From NCBI GenBank assembly GCA_946415695.1, contig CAMKTM010000039.1, positions 1 through 14,393 of the forward strand: DNA of 14,393 nt, read 5' to 3'. Shown here in pieces: positions 1 through 7,800 of the stretch. The position numbers and the translations under genes were made by a program. Source of the DNA: an uncultured Prevotellaceae bacterium (GTDB lineage: Bacteria > Bacteroidota > Bacteroidia > Bacteroidales > Bacteroidaceae). Position 1 is the first letter of the stretch, and the number at the start of each line of letters is the position of its first letter. The notes beneath the pieces were generated by a model. The model was not told the DNA's origin. It ran no database searches and was given only the letters and a program-made list of their open reading frames with translations.

Positions 1-57
1 CAGACTTAGGATCTGGTGCCGAGAGGCGTGTAAGTTCGAGTCTTATCAGGCGTACCA
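1..57 (+). tRNA. tRNA-Leu (anticodon UAG), 3' part, cut by window start
   Basis: This is the 3' part of a leucine tRNA that reads CUA/CUN codons. The anticodon arm is almost complete: CAGA at 1-4 pairs with TCTG at 12-15, the loop is 5-11, and the anticodon TAG is at 7-9. A long class II variable arm follows, with GCC 18-20 pairing with GGC 25-27, as expected for Leu. The T arm is GTAAG 30-34, loop TTCGAGT 35-41 and CTTAT 42-46, with one G-U pair. The acceptor 3' strand is 47-53, the discriminator A is 54, and CCA is encoded at 55-57. The D arm and 5' acceptor strand lie outside the window. Confidence 0.95.
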
Positions 58-60
58 TTT

Positions 61-95
61 GAAAAGGTTAAAAGTAAAAAGGTAAAAAAGTTAAG
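61..95 (+). repeat. A/G-rich short-word tract after the tRNA
   Basis: Between the tRNA and the lipoprotein gene lies a purine-rich tract built from variants of a word close to AARGTTA, repeated about four times with a period of 7 to 9 bases. It resembles the cleaner 7-base arrays elsewhere in this window. It occupies the place where a leader or promoter would be. No TAnnTTTG promoter is recognisable between the tRNA and the gene, so the gene may be read through from upstream. The period is imperfect, so membership in the same repeat class is an inference. Confidence 0.5.
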
Positions 96-119
96 GTGTT
101 CAGAGATAAAGTGACAGAT

Positions 120-2207
120 ATGAAAAAGTTGCTGTTTTGCTGCCTGTTGATGGCTGTATTCGTCGGTTGTACTGAAACGATTGATACTTCAGCACGCTAT
201 GTGTTCAGAGAGCGCACCATTGCCGGCTATCTTGACGACCATTCGCAGTTCAGCGAATACGTGCGTCTGCTGAAAGAACAGAAGGTGAGCGACGTGAGCG
301 AAACATCTGTCTATCAGCTGATGACGGCATACGGCTACTACACTTGCTTCGCTCCGACGAACGAAGCCATCCAGCTTTATCTTGACTCACTCGTCATCAA
401 AGAAATCATTCCCGCAGCCAACTGGGACGCCTTCCCCAACGAGAGGACGAAGGACAGCATCCGCTCCGTCATAGTGCTGAACAGCATCCTCGACGGCACG
501 AAGTACGAGAAGACATACTTCACTGCCGAGTTCCCAAGAACGAACGAGGAGTTTGCCGTCAACACGATGGCCGACCGCAAAATCAGCGTGAGCTATCCCA
601 GCAAATCCGACCCCGACAGCCTTTGCATCGACGGCATCTGTCCCGTCTCGAAGACAAACCGCGACATCGAAGCCATCAACGGATATATTCATCAGGTGAG
701 CTACGTCATCAACCCCAGCAACGAGACCCTCGGCAGCACTCTCCATAAGTTCGGAATCGACCAGAAGTGCAATCTCAGCGTAATGGCACGCCTCGTCGAG
801 GAGTGCGGACTGATTGACACACTCTCTAAGGTGAAGGACGAACGCTACGAGACTCTCTACAAGTCGGGCGCTTTCCCTAACTTCAAATGGCAACTTCGCT
901 CGTTCGAGATTGAGGCACCAGAGCATCGCAAGTTCGGCTTCACACTCTTCGCCGAAACCGATGAGTTCTGGGAAACAGAAATTGGAAAGAACCGCCAAGA
1001 CATCACGAAGGAAGACATCATGGAATGGGTTGCAGGCCAAGGCCTTTATCCCGATGCCGTGAAGGACGACGACTATAGGAACTCAAATAACCTCCTGAAC
1101 CAGTTCGTCACCTACCACCTCCTGCCTATGCGCATCCCAGTCGATAAGCTGGCCTTGCACTACAACGAAAAGGGCTATAACTATAAAATGAAGAATGCTT
1201 CTCCCACCATCCCCGTCTGGGCGCATTACGTGACGATGGGCAAGCGCCGCCTGCTGCGTTTGTGGGAGAGTGCAGAGAGCCAAGGCGTCTGCCTTAACCG
1301 TTTCCCAAAACTCAACAACGGACGTCAGGAAGACTACCATGAAAGGGAATGCACCGAGGAAAACCAAGGCATACACATCAATACAGACGAGGGGTCGGGC
1401 ATCATCAAACTCATCAACGGCATTATCTATCCCATCGACAAGCCTTTAGCCTATACCGATAATGTCCGCAACCAGCTCGCCAAAGTGCGCTTGCGCTACG
1501 ACGCTTGGGAATTGCAACCCGAAGCCATGAACAACGACATGCGCCTTGTTCCCGTGACAGACCGATGCTGGTACTTCTCCAGCGACCCCGACAAACAGTA
1601 CTTCGAGAACCTCATCGTCAACAGCAGACAGACCAACTTCATGCTCTTGAGCGGACGAGACCAGAACTGGCCCAACTATCAGGGCGACGAAGTGCTGGCA
1701 GAAGGTGTCTATGACATCACCATCACCTTGCCTCCTGTTCCCAAATATGGTATTTACGAGATACGCATGGGTGTTTCGACTTATAGCGGTACGCGAGGCA
1801 TCTGTCAGGTTTATTGGGGCTCCAATAGACACCAACTCGTGGCACAGGGCATCCCCGTCAACATGCAATTGGGCGGTAACAGCGCCGACAACATGCTTGG
1901 CTGGGAACGCGACACCGACGACGACGACTACAATGCCGAAGTCGATAAGAAGATGCGTAACAATGGCTTCCTCAAAGGGCCGGAGTACATCGTGGCAACC
2001 GCAGGCGGCAGAGAGACAAACCGCATGAATGCAGGTGCAACACGGCGTATTGTGGTGCGCGAGCCAATGTCGCCGGACGTTGTTTACTACATGCGGTTCA
2101 AGACCGTGCAGCCCGACTTCACTACCAAGCAACTCTTTGTCGATTACCTCGAATGGTGTCCCAAGGAAGTCTATGACAACCCCGAAACGCCGGAAGACAT
2201 CTGGTAA
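120..2207 (+). CDS. Surface lipoprotein with two fasciclin (FAS1) domains
   Basis: A 695-residue lipoprotein. The ATG at 120 is preferred over the in-frame GTG at 96 because it begins a standard lipoprotein signal: MKK, a hydrophobic stretch, and lipobox VFVGC with Cys17. The first FAS1 domain is about residues 33-198, with the H1-like motif YTCFAPTNEAI near 74-84, a helix with VLNSIL near 119-124, and the closing NGYIHQVSYVI at 187-197. The second FAS1 domain is about 203-442, with FTLFAETDEF at 274-283, FVTYHLLP at 329-336 and NGIIYPID at 433-440. It carries a long insertion before its last strand. The remaining 250 residues look like a beta-rich module I do not recognise. FAS1 domains are adhesion or protein-interaction folds; in Bacteroidales such lipoproteins often sit beside glycan-use genes. 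The GH130 gene 139 bases downstream on the same strand suggests co-expression and a shared surface role. The exact ligand cannot be read from the sequence. Confidence 0.88.
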   Translation: MKKLLFCCLLMAVFVGCTETIDTSARYVFRERTIAGYLDDHSQFSEYVRLLKEQKVSDVSETSVYQLMTAYGYYTCFAPTNEAIQLYLDSLVIKEIIPAANWDAFPNERTKDSIRSVIVLNSILDGTKYEKTYFTAEFPRTNEEFAVNTMADRKISVSYPSKSDPDSLCIDGICPVSKTNRDIEAINGYIHQVSYVINPSNETLGSTLHKFGIDQKCNLSVMARLVEECGLIDTLSKVKDERYETLYKSGAFPNFKWQLRSFEIEAPEHRKFGFTLFAETDEFWETEIGKNRQDITKEDIMEWVAGQGLYPDAVKDDDYRNSNNLLNQFVTYHLLPMRIPVDKLALHYNEKGYNYKMKNASPTIPVWAHYVTMGKRRLLRLWESAESQGVCLNRFPKLNNGRQEDYHERECTEENQGIHINTDEGSGIIKLINGIIYPIDKPLAYTDNVRNQLAKVRLRYDAWELQPEAMNNDMRLVPVTDRCWYFSSDPDKQYFENLIVNSRQTNFMLLSGRDQNWPNYQGDEVLAEGVYDITITLPPVPKYGIYEIRMGVSTYSGTRGICQVYWGSNRHQLVAQGIPVNMQLGGNSADNMLGWERDTDDDDYNAEVDKKMRNNGFLKGPEYIVATAGGRETNRMNAGATRRIVVREPMSPDVVYYMRFKTVQPDFTTKQLFVDYLEWCPKEVYDNPETPEDIW

Positions 2208-2346
2208 GGGTCGTCTTTCTTATCTTCGGAATTCTTATCACTTCAAGGCAAGGCACGTTCCTTCTTGAAGCCTCTTCCCACGAGAAGAGTGCAGACAGAG
2301 TACTCTTCGCTGAAGGCAATTCCAATCGCTTTGCTATCGATGGCGT

Positions 2347-4683
2347 ATGATGAAACGAAATTATCTTCTTGCACTTTTGTTGCTCGCCCTCAATGCTGTG
2401 GCAGGCGACAATGTCTTGCCGTATTGGGCAATTGGTGGCTTCGCTCGACCTGAAGAGAAGAACCCGATGGTCTGTCCCATAGCAAACAACCTCTTTTATT
2501 GTCCCATGAAGAAGGCAAATGTACGGTGGGAGTGTGCCGACACGTTCAACCCTGCGGCCGTAGTGAAGGACGGCAAGGTCTGTGTGCTTTATCGTGCAGA
2601 AGACGACCCGACGGCCGGCATCGGCAAGCGCACCTCGCGCATCGGTCTGGTGGAGAGTGCCGACGGCGTCACGATAGACTACCGCTCGCCGTCGCCCGTC
2701 ATGTACCCCGACCAGTCTGCCGTCTCGAAGGAATACGAGTGGCCGGGCGGCACGGAAGACCCGCGTGTAGTGGAGGCCGAAGTGGATGGCAAGCCGCTTT
2801 ATGTGATGACACACACTTCGTGGAACCGTAAGACGGCACGGCTGAGCATTGCTACGAGCCGAGACCTCAAGACATGGACACATCATGGCCCATGCTTCCG
2901 TACGGCATACGATGGCAAGTTTGCCGACCTGGCCTGCAAGTCTGGTTCCATCGTGACGGAAATCAAAGACGGACGCTTGCAAGCGGCAAAGGTTATGGTG
3001 AACGGCGAGAGCAAGTACTTCATGTATTGGGGCGAGTCATGGGTCTGCGGAGCAACCAGCGACGACCTCATAACGTGGACTCCCATCGTTGATGGTAACA
3101 CAGAATTACTTTACTTGGCAAGGACCAGAAAAGGCTTCTTCGACAGCAGCTTTGCTGAATGTGGCCCGCCGGCGGTCGTCACGGAGAACGGCATCGTACT
3201 TATTTACAATGGCAAGAACGCAAGTGGTAGCAACGGAGATGCTTGCTATGCTGCTGGCACATACGCCGCCGGGCAGATGCTCTTCAGTAAGGATAACCCG
3301 CTTCAGCTCATTGACCGCCTCGACAAACCGTTCTTCCGTCCCATTGCCGACTTTGAGAAGAGCGGACAATATGCGGCTGGCACAGTCTTCACGGAAGGCC
3401 TCGTCTGGCATCAGGGCAAGTGGTTCCTCTATTATGGCTGTGCCGATTCGTTCGTCGGTGTAGCCGTCTGCGACCCGCAGACTTCGCCGCACGAAGGCGA
3501 CCCCATCGTTGCGGCACGGGTGCCGGAAGGTGTTGTCAACCAGCAGACTGCACTTGGCACAGGCAAGGTAACTTGCTTTGTCAACTCATCGAGCGGTTAT
3601 GCTTCCGAAGGCGAAAGGCCTTGCTACATGAACACCAGTTACATCTATCCCGGCAGGAAGTGGTGCGACGCAAGCAGTGTGCAGCCGTGGCTCATTCTGG
3701 AGTTCACGGGCATCTATGAAGTGGACCGCCTCGTCTTTCGGGATGTCGAGGGACACGAGACGAACTGTGGCAATGTGCCAGAGTATTGGGTGTATGGCAG
3801 GACCAAGACAGGCGAGGAGTGGATCTTGCTTGCCCATGAGGAAGATGTGGCAGACAAGGCAGAAAAGGATATCAGCTTCACACCTACTGAGGTGCGTTAC
3901 CTGAAGCTTGTATTCTCTCGCGGCACGCGTCCAAGCGGCGAGGCGGACAATGCTATCCGTCTCTATGGCTGCGATGTCTATGGACGCTTCGTGAGTGAAC
4001 TGCCGAGAACCGATGGCAATGTGAGCATTGGCAAAACCATTCTTGCTGCCTACGATGCGCCCGATGCCACCCGTAGCGCTCTCAACTTGCTCACAGGCTT
4101 GCCTGCTGCCGAACGTCCGTGGAGGCCTACGACGCCCCTGCAAGGCACCGACCCTTACCGTTACGTTATTGTTGACTTGGAACAGCTTTGCGACATCAAG
4201 CGTCTGCTGCTATGGGATGCCAAGAGTATCGACACCGAGGCCACCAACATGAATGCTTATCAGATATTCATCAGCGAGGAGTGCCCTGACCTCAGCCTTA
4301 TTACGAAGGCGGGCGACAGCAATACCTGTTGGACGCAAGTAGCGGACAAGAAGAATGCTGGCTCTATGAACAAGAAGACCGTCTCCCTCTCTACGCCTGT
4401 CCGTGGCCGTTACGTCAAGTTGGTGTTCCCCCGCACGTCGGCCAACATGAACAACGCCGAACAGCCTGCCCTTTATGCCTTCCATGTCTATGGCACGCTG
4501 GTGGAAGATGATGATGGCATTGAGCTAATTCAAAATTCTTCGCAAAGCTCAGGCGCAGGCGGAACACAATTCTCAATTCAAAACAGGGAGGGGGCCTACA
4601 CCCTCTCTGGCATCAGGGTGGAGGAAGGAAAACAAAAGCCCGGGCTCTATATAAAGTCCGGGCGAGTGGTGTTGGTGCGTTAG
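2347..4683 (+). CDS. Secreted GH130-family glycosidase/phosphorylase with two discoidin-like domains and C-terminal tail
   Basis: A 778-residue exported protein; adjacent ATGs at 2347 and 2350 are both possible starts. A type I signal peptide ends near residue 19-20 (NAVAG). Residues about 38-400 match GH130, the beta-mannoside phosphorylase/mannosidase family: FNP at 67-69, LYR at 81-83, GGTEDPR at 134-140 with candidate catalytic Asp138, ECGPP at 271-275, EGLVW at 350-354 and YYGCAD at 362-367. A discoidin (F5/8 type C, CBM32-like) domain is about 405-548 and a second, more divergent one about 551-718. A Ser/Gly/Gln linker (719-747) precedes a short tail (748-778: YTLSG then PGLYIKSGR) like the C-terminal sorting-type tails of Bacteroidales secreted proteins. 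Exported GH130 enzymes are more often mannosidases than phosphorylases, so hydrolysis of a mannose-containing glycan outside the cytoplasm is the likelier role, by inference. It follows the FAS1 lipoprotein gene. No promoter or stable terminator is evident in the 139-base gap, which holds only a weak 7-bp inverted repeat (2284-2308). Confidence 0.85.
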   Translation: MMKRNYLLALLLLALNAVAGDNVLPYWAIGGFARPEEKNPMVCPIANNLFYCPMKKANVRWECADTFNPAAVVKDGKVCVLYRAEDDPTAGIGKRTSRIGLVESADGVTIDYRSPSPVMYPDQSAVSKEYEWPGGTEDPRVVEAEVDGKPLYVMTHTSWNRKTARLSIATSRDLKTWTHHGPCFRTAYDGKFADLACKSGSIVTEIKDGRLQAAKVMVNGESKYFMYWGESWVCGATSDDLITWTPIVDGNTELLYLARTRKGFFDSSFAECGPPAVVTENGIVLIYNGKNASGSNGDACYAAGTYAAGQMLFSKDNPLQLIDRLDKPFFRPIADFEKSGQYAAGTVFTEGLVWHQGKWFLYYGCADSFVGVAVCDPQTSPHEGDPIVAARVPEGVVNQQTALGTGKVTCFVNSSSGYASEGERPCYMNTSYIYPGRKWCDASSVQPWLILEFTGIYEVDRLVFRDVEGHETNCGNVPEYWVYGRTKTGEEWILLAHEEDVADKAEKDISFTPTEVRYLKLVFSRGTRPSGEADNAIRLYGCDVYGRFVSELPRTDGNVSIGKTILAAYDAPDATRSALNLLTGLPAAERPWRPTTPLQGTDPYRYVIVDLEQLCDIKRLLLWDAKSIDTEATNMNAYQIFISEECPDLSLITKAGDSNTCWTQVADKKNAGSMNKKTVSLSTPVRGRYVKLVFPRTSANMNNAEQPALYAFHVYGTLVEDDDGIELIQNSSQSSGAGGTQFSIQNREGAYTLSGIRVEEGKQKPGLYIKSGRVVLVR
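4536..4565 (+). repeat. Copy A of a ~30-base dispersed repeat, inside the GH130 gene
   Basis: These 30 bases encode part of the Ser/Gly linker of the GH130 protein and recur almost unchanged at 14245-14275. Eighteen consecutive bases are identical (4548-4565: CTCAGGCGCAGGCGGAAC), preceded by TTCTTCG in both copies. The copy is bracketed by 7-base words: ATTCAAA and ATTCTTC at 4528-4541, ATTCTCA and ATTCAAA at 4569-4582. It lies in a linker, where an in-frame insertion would be tolerated. Confidence 0.75.
4638..4663. other. Inverted repeat at the 3' end of the GH130 gene
   Basis: GCCCGG at 4638-4643 pairs with CCGGGC at 4658-4663 across a 14-base loop, within the codons for the C-terminal tail. 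The two converging genes have no spacer (stop codons at 4681-4683 and, on the other strand, 4684-4686), so any termination signal must overlap coding sequence. No T tract follows on either strand, so intrinsic termination is only a possibility. Confidence 0.35.
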
Positions 4684-6249
4684 TTAGAACTTTAGGCCCA
4701 TCGTGCAGGTAATGGTGTGGCGTGTCAAATTGACTTCCACAGGGTCAATCGTCACGTCGTCAAGGTAATTGTCAATGACGAATTGCGGGATGAATTCCTG
4801 ATTGCTGTTCGTGAAGTTTGTGTCGAAGGCATAGAAGTCTGCTTTCTGGCTTCGGAGTTTGTAGGCAAGGTCAATGTAGAACATTTTTGTGCGATAGCCT
4901 ACGCCCAGCGTCAGGATGTTCGTGTTCCCCATGCGCATGTAACTTGTGCTTGTGGCATAGTTCATTGCGTAGCTGTTGAGGTTGTACTGGTCGTAGCTGA
5001 TGTGTTCCTTATAGGCCGAAGAGCTGAAGTTATATCCTAAGCGGAAAGCGAGGTTTTTTGTGGCGTTTGCTTCGAGGCCGATGCGCAGGGTATGTGTGCC
5101 GCGCAGGTTGTCTTTGGTCAGTTGGTTCATTGCCACGTCGTTAATGTTGCCCGATGTTGAGCCATTGACATATTCATCCTTAGGATAGCCCATGTTAGTG
5201 CTTGAGTATTTGGCGAATTCATAGTCCACATCCCATGCAAAGCTGCTGCCTATGGTGCTGCCGATGCCAGTACGTATCTTCCAGGGCGTGCGAACATTGA
5301 ACTTCAGCTTGCTTTCCCATGCTTCTGTAGCGAAGTCTCCATAGTAGGGGCCGCGGCGAAGGTCGAACCAAGTGCTGCTCTTCAGGCGGTACCAAGTAGG
5401 CGATTCCACGACGAAGGCGAAGCGGAAGGGGTTGCTTTCGAAGGGGCGAATGATGGTGCCGAGCTTGACGTTTATGCCTGTGCCAGAGATTTCGATGTCG
5501 TTGTTGAGGTCGTACTTTGCGTTGCCGTCCATGTCGTCTTCGCCATAGAGGTTCCATCCGCTGAAGCGCATATTATCTACCCCAAAGGTGAGGCCGAGGA
5601 AGGCGCGGTTGTTGATGTTGGTGCTGAGGTTGAAGTCGAACGACTGCAAGGAGCCTTCGCTGTGGTATTTGTAGATGCTTCTTGAGGATGATCCGTATTT
5701 GTTGTATCGGTACTCTTGTCCTTCAGCATTTTGGTTTGTTGAAAAGAAACCATTGTCCCAAGCCATTCCCTCCAGGTTCTCTGTTCCGTTATCCCAGTCT
5801 GTCAGTTCTGCCACTTGGTCCATTTGGCTCAGTTCGTTCAGGTTGTTGTTGTTGGCGTAGAAGTTGTGGTTGAAGTTAATCTTCTTCTGATAGTTGAAGG
5901 CAAAGTTGACGTAGGGACATGCATCGGCGCCTGTATTCATGTTGAGAACGAAGCCAGCCTGGTCGAAGGTGCCTTTGCCGCGGTTTTCGGAGTCGATGCG
6001 TGACTTTCCCCATGTGCCGCCGAAGGTTATGGCGATGTCTCTCTTGCGGTAAAGTCCGATGCCTGCTGGGTTCCAACTGATGACGCTCATGTCTGCACCG
6101 AGTGCACCGAGTGCGCCGCCCATGCCGACGTAGCGGGCTGTGCCGATGACGTCGCTCGAGTTGTTGGTAAGGCGTTCGTTGGTATATGTGTCCTGTGCTT
6201 GAGCCATGAAAGTGACGGCAAGCAGGGGGAGAAGTATGTATCGTTTCAT
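4684..6249 (-). CDS. OmpP1/FadL/TodX-family outer-membrane beta-barrel protein
   Basis: A 521-residue outer-membrane protein. The signal peptide (MKRYILLPLLAVTFMAQA, cleaved before Gln19) is followed by the N-terminal block of the Bacteroidetes OmpP1/FadL group: GTARYVGMGGALGALGADMS near residues 36-55, then WNPAGIGLYRKRD. The rest shows alternating aromatic/polar strands typical of a barrel, and the last residue is Phe (MGLKF), the usual outer-membrane assembly signal. FadL relatives carry hydrophobic compounds such as long-chain fatty acids across the outer membrane; the substrate here is unknown. It begins 53 bases after the stop of the minus-strand Tyr/Gly-rich protein gene, with no TAnnTTTG promoter in that gap, so the two are probably one transcript. 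It meets the GH130 gene tail to tail with zero bases between stop codons. Confidence 0.88.
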   Translation of the reverse strand: MKRYILLPLLAVTFMAQAQDTYTNERLTNNSSDVIGTARYVGMGGALGALGADMSVISWNPAGIGLYRKRDIAITFGGTWGKSRIDSENRGKGTFDQAGFVLNMNTGADACPYVNFAFNYQKKINFNHNFYANNNNLNELSQMDQVAELTDWDNGTENLEGMAWDNGFFSTNQNAEGQEYRYNKYGSSSRSIYKYHSEGSLQSFDFNLSTNINNRAFLGLTFGVDNMRFSGWNLYGEDDMDGNAKYDLNNDIEISGTGINVKLGTIIRPFESNPFRFAFVVESPTWYRLKSSTWFDLRRGPYYGDFATEAWESKLKFNVRTPWKIRTGIGSTIGSSFAWDVDYEFAKYSSTNMGYPKDEYVNGSTSGNINDVAMNQLTKDNLRGTHTLRIGLEANATKNLAFRLGYNFSSSAYKEHISYDQYNLNSYAMNYATSTSYMRMGNTNILTLGVGYRTKMFYIDLAYKLRSQKADFYAFDTNFTNSNQEFIPQFVIDNYLDDVTIDPVEVNLTRHTITCTMGLKF

Positions 6250-6302
6250 AGTTATGTCAGAAGGGTTTGTGAAAATTGAATAAAGTCATTTGGATTTGTC
6301 CG

Positions 6303-7514
6303 TTATCTGCGACCGCCGCCTCTTGAGCCGCCTCCGCCACCGCCGCTGAAGCCTCCGCCTCCGCCGCGTGAACCTCCACCGCTGAAGCCGCCGCCTCCGC
6401 CGCTGTAGCTGCGTGACCCACCGCCGCTGTAGCTGCTGCTACTGCTGCTTCTTGATGCGCCTCCGCTGTAGCCGCTGGTGCTCCTGGAGCCGCTGCCGCT
6501 GTAGGTGCTGCTGCTTCTTGATGCGCCGCTGTTGTAGCTGCTGCTTCTTGAAGCGCCTGATGTGCTGCGACTGGAACTGTAATTGCCGCGCGAGGGGGAT
6601 GTGACGGTGCGTGTTCCGTTGGTGTTAGGACGAGAGGGAGAGGACGGTTGGTAGTCGTTGGTTGACGGGTTGTAGTTTCCGCGTCGGCCTGATGTGGTGC
6701 CGGCCGTGTGTCCACCTGTGTACGAGCCGTTTATTATCTGGTGCGAGCCGTCGCCTCTTGTGCCGCCGCGCGAGCCAGATGAAGGCACGGAGCGGGAGGG
6801 ACCTCTCAGGCTGTTTCCTGTTCTGCCGCCATCGGTCCTGCCGTTGTACGTGGGTGTACGTTGTCCGTGGTTGCGGCTGGCAGTCGTCTCACGTCGTGCG
6901 TGATGTCCGCCATAGTAGCCGCCGTAGTAGCCACCGCCGTAATAATGAGGATGGTTCCATCCATTATAATAATACCAGCCCCTGTCGTACCAGCCGTTGT
7001 AGCCGTAGCTGTAGTAAGCAGGTCCGTACCAGACATAGCCGGAATTGTACCAGGGGTCGTACCAGCCATAGTAGTTCCAATAGTATGGGTCGCTGAGGCA
7101 GAAGCCACGATAGCGTGCCAGGCGGGCCGTATAGGTGAAGTCGCCGTCGTAGTAGCCATCATAGTAGCCGTCGGTGTAGCCTGCGTTGTAGCTTATCGCT
7201 TCGTTTTGCAGGAGCTCGCCTTTTGTGGAGACTTTGAGCGTGTCGCCGTCCAATTGGTAGTCAGGCGTGCCTTCCGACTGCGATGTTCCGCGGCGATTGT
7301 ATTCGTCCACGTCGCGCAATTCGCCGGTGTGATAATCGACATCTGCGTAAGCGTCTTCTTCATCGGAGGCATCGTAGCCAGCCTGTGCGGAGGTCGTTAC
7401 TTTTGCCGTCTGTGTATTCTTCTTGGAGGAGAAGGAGTACATGTCGTCGTCCTGAGCGTATGCGTTGAGGCAGAGAGCCAAGAGCAAAAAGAGGGTAGAG
7501 ATGTTAGCTTTCAT
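6303..7514 (-). CDS. Secreted Tyr/Trp/Gly-rich low-complexity protein, function unknown
   Basis: A 403-residue protein with a clear signal peptide (MKANISTLFLLLALCLNAYA, then Gln21). It has three parts. Residues 21-110 are acidic and include DVDEYNRRG at 68-76. Residues about 110-206 are extremely rich in Tyr, Trp and Gly, with repeated YYDG and DPYYW/DPWYN motifs, a pattern I associate with a Bacteroidales secreted-protein group. Residues 207-403 are a Ser/Gly/Arg tail with repeated GASRSSS and GGGSRGGGG blocks ending in RR. The tail looks disordered, and its GC-rich repeats produce long spurious reading frames on other frames. No catalytic motif is visible. Because it is first in a likely transcript with the OmpP1/FadL protein, a cell-envelope role such as surface matrix or barrel partner is plausible but unproven. 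The repetitive tail may vary in length between strains. Confidence 0.8.
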   Translation of the reverse strand: MKANISTLFLLLALCLNAYAQDDDMYSFSSKKNTQTAKVTTSAQAGYDASDEEDAYADVDYHTGELRDVDEYNRRGTSQSEGTPDYQLDGDTLKVSTKGELLQNEAISYNAGYTDGYYDGYYDGDFTYTARLARYRGFCLSDPYYWNYYGWYDPWYNSGYVWYGPAYYSYGYNGWYDRGWYYYNGWNHPHYYGGGYYGGYYGGHHARRETTASRNHGQRTPTYNGRTDGGRTGNSLRGPSRSVPSSGSRGGTRGDGSHQIINGSYTGGHTAGTTSGRRGNYNPSTNDYQPSSPSRPNTNGTRTVTSPSRGNYSSSRSTSGASRSSSYNSGASRSSSTYSGSGSRSTSGYSGGASRSSSSSSYSGGGSRSYSGGGGGFSGGGSRGGGGGFSGGGGGGSRGGGRR

Positions 7515-7538
7515 AGTATTTCCGTATTTAATTCTGGT

Positions 7539-7571
7539 GCAAAGTTACAGCCTTTTGTGAAAAGTGCAAAA
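7539..7571 (-). promoter_or_regulatory. Bacteroidetes-type promoter for the Tyr/Gly-rich protein and OmpP1 genes
   Basis: Read on the minus strand, the -7 element is TAACTTTG (complement of 7540-7547) and a TTTTG box (complement of 7567-7571) lies 19 bases upstream. This matches the Bacteroidetes housekeeping promoter TTTG-N19-21-TAnnTTTG. It is about 25 bases upstream of the ATG at 7514, giving a short leader. Confidence 0.7.
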
Positions 7572-7649
7572 GGGAAATACCTATTTTGCTGGGGAAATTT
7601 CCCCTAAAGGCAAAAAATGCGTGTTTTCTGACCCAACATTGCAGGGGGT

Positions 7650-7725
7650 GTTTATTGCAAGTACATGACCATGCAATTGCAAGTTCATGTACTTGCAATT
7701 GCATGGTCATGTACTTGCAATAAAC
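7650..7725. repeat. Perfect 35-bp inverted repeat made of three 22-base units
   Basis: Bases 7650-7684 are the exact reverse complement of 7691-7725, with a 6-base loop (7685-7690, TCATGT). The same stretch reads as three tandem 22-base units, each starting ATTGCA, at 7653, 7675 and 7697. Aligned from their second base, units 1 and 3 are reverse complements of each other and the middle unit is itself nearly palindromic, with one central mismatch. It lies between two divergent transcripts, about 80 bases behind the minus-strand promoter and about 95 bases ahead of the prmA promoter. It is therefore not placed as a terminator for either neighbour. The rest of the 7515-7855 gap holds the two promoters and a 12-base direct repeat. 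Confidence 0.9.
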
Positions 7726-7800
7726 GCACTGTGGGATGTCGGATGACTCGAAAGGCCGTCCGCCGCATTTTCTCTGCACGAAAAATGCGATTGTTCTTTC

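Noticed and set aside
96..119. GTG start eight codons upstream for the FAS1 lipoprotein
   Set aside because: The ATG at 120 begins a normal lipoprotein signal peptide; the extra residues would put charged residues ahead of it.
387..1040. 217-codon open frame opposite the FAS1 lipoprotein gene
   Set aside because: It is an antisense shadow of a clear gene, with no recognisable domain or start context.
2284..2308. Terminator between the lipoprotein and GH130 genes
   Set aside because: The 7-bp stem (GAAGAGT/ACTCTTC) is AT-rich with an 11-base loop and no T tract.
6257..6715. 152-codon Ala/Thr-rich frame overlapping the Tyr/Gly-rich protein gene
   Set aside because: It is a frame-shifted reading of the GC-rich Ser/Gly repeats; the other frame has a signal peptide and promoter.
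6861..7607. 248-codon Val/Ala-rich plus-strand frame
   Set aside because: It is the complement of Tyr-rich codons in the minus-strand gene and reads across its promoter; hydrophobicity is a by-product.
7650..7725. CRISPR array from 22-base units
   Set aside because: Units are directly adjacent with no spacers, and no cas genes are near.
7650..7725. Transcription terminator at the palindrome
   Set aside because: It lies between diverging genes, upstream of both, and has no T tract after the stem.
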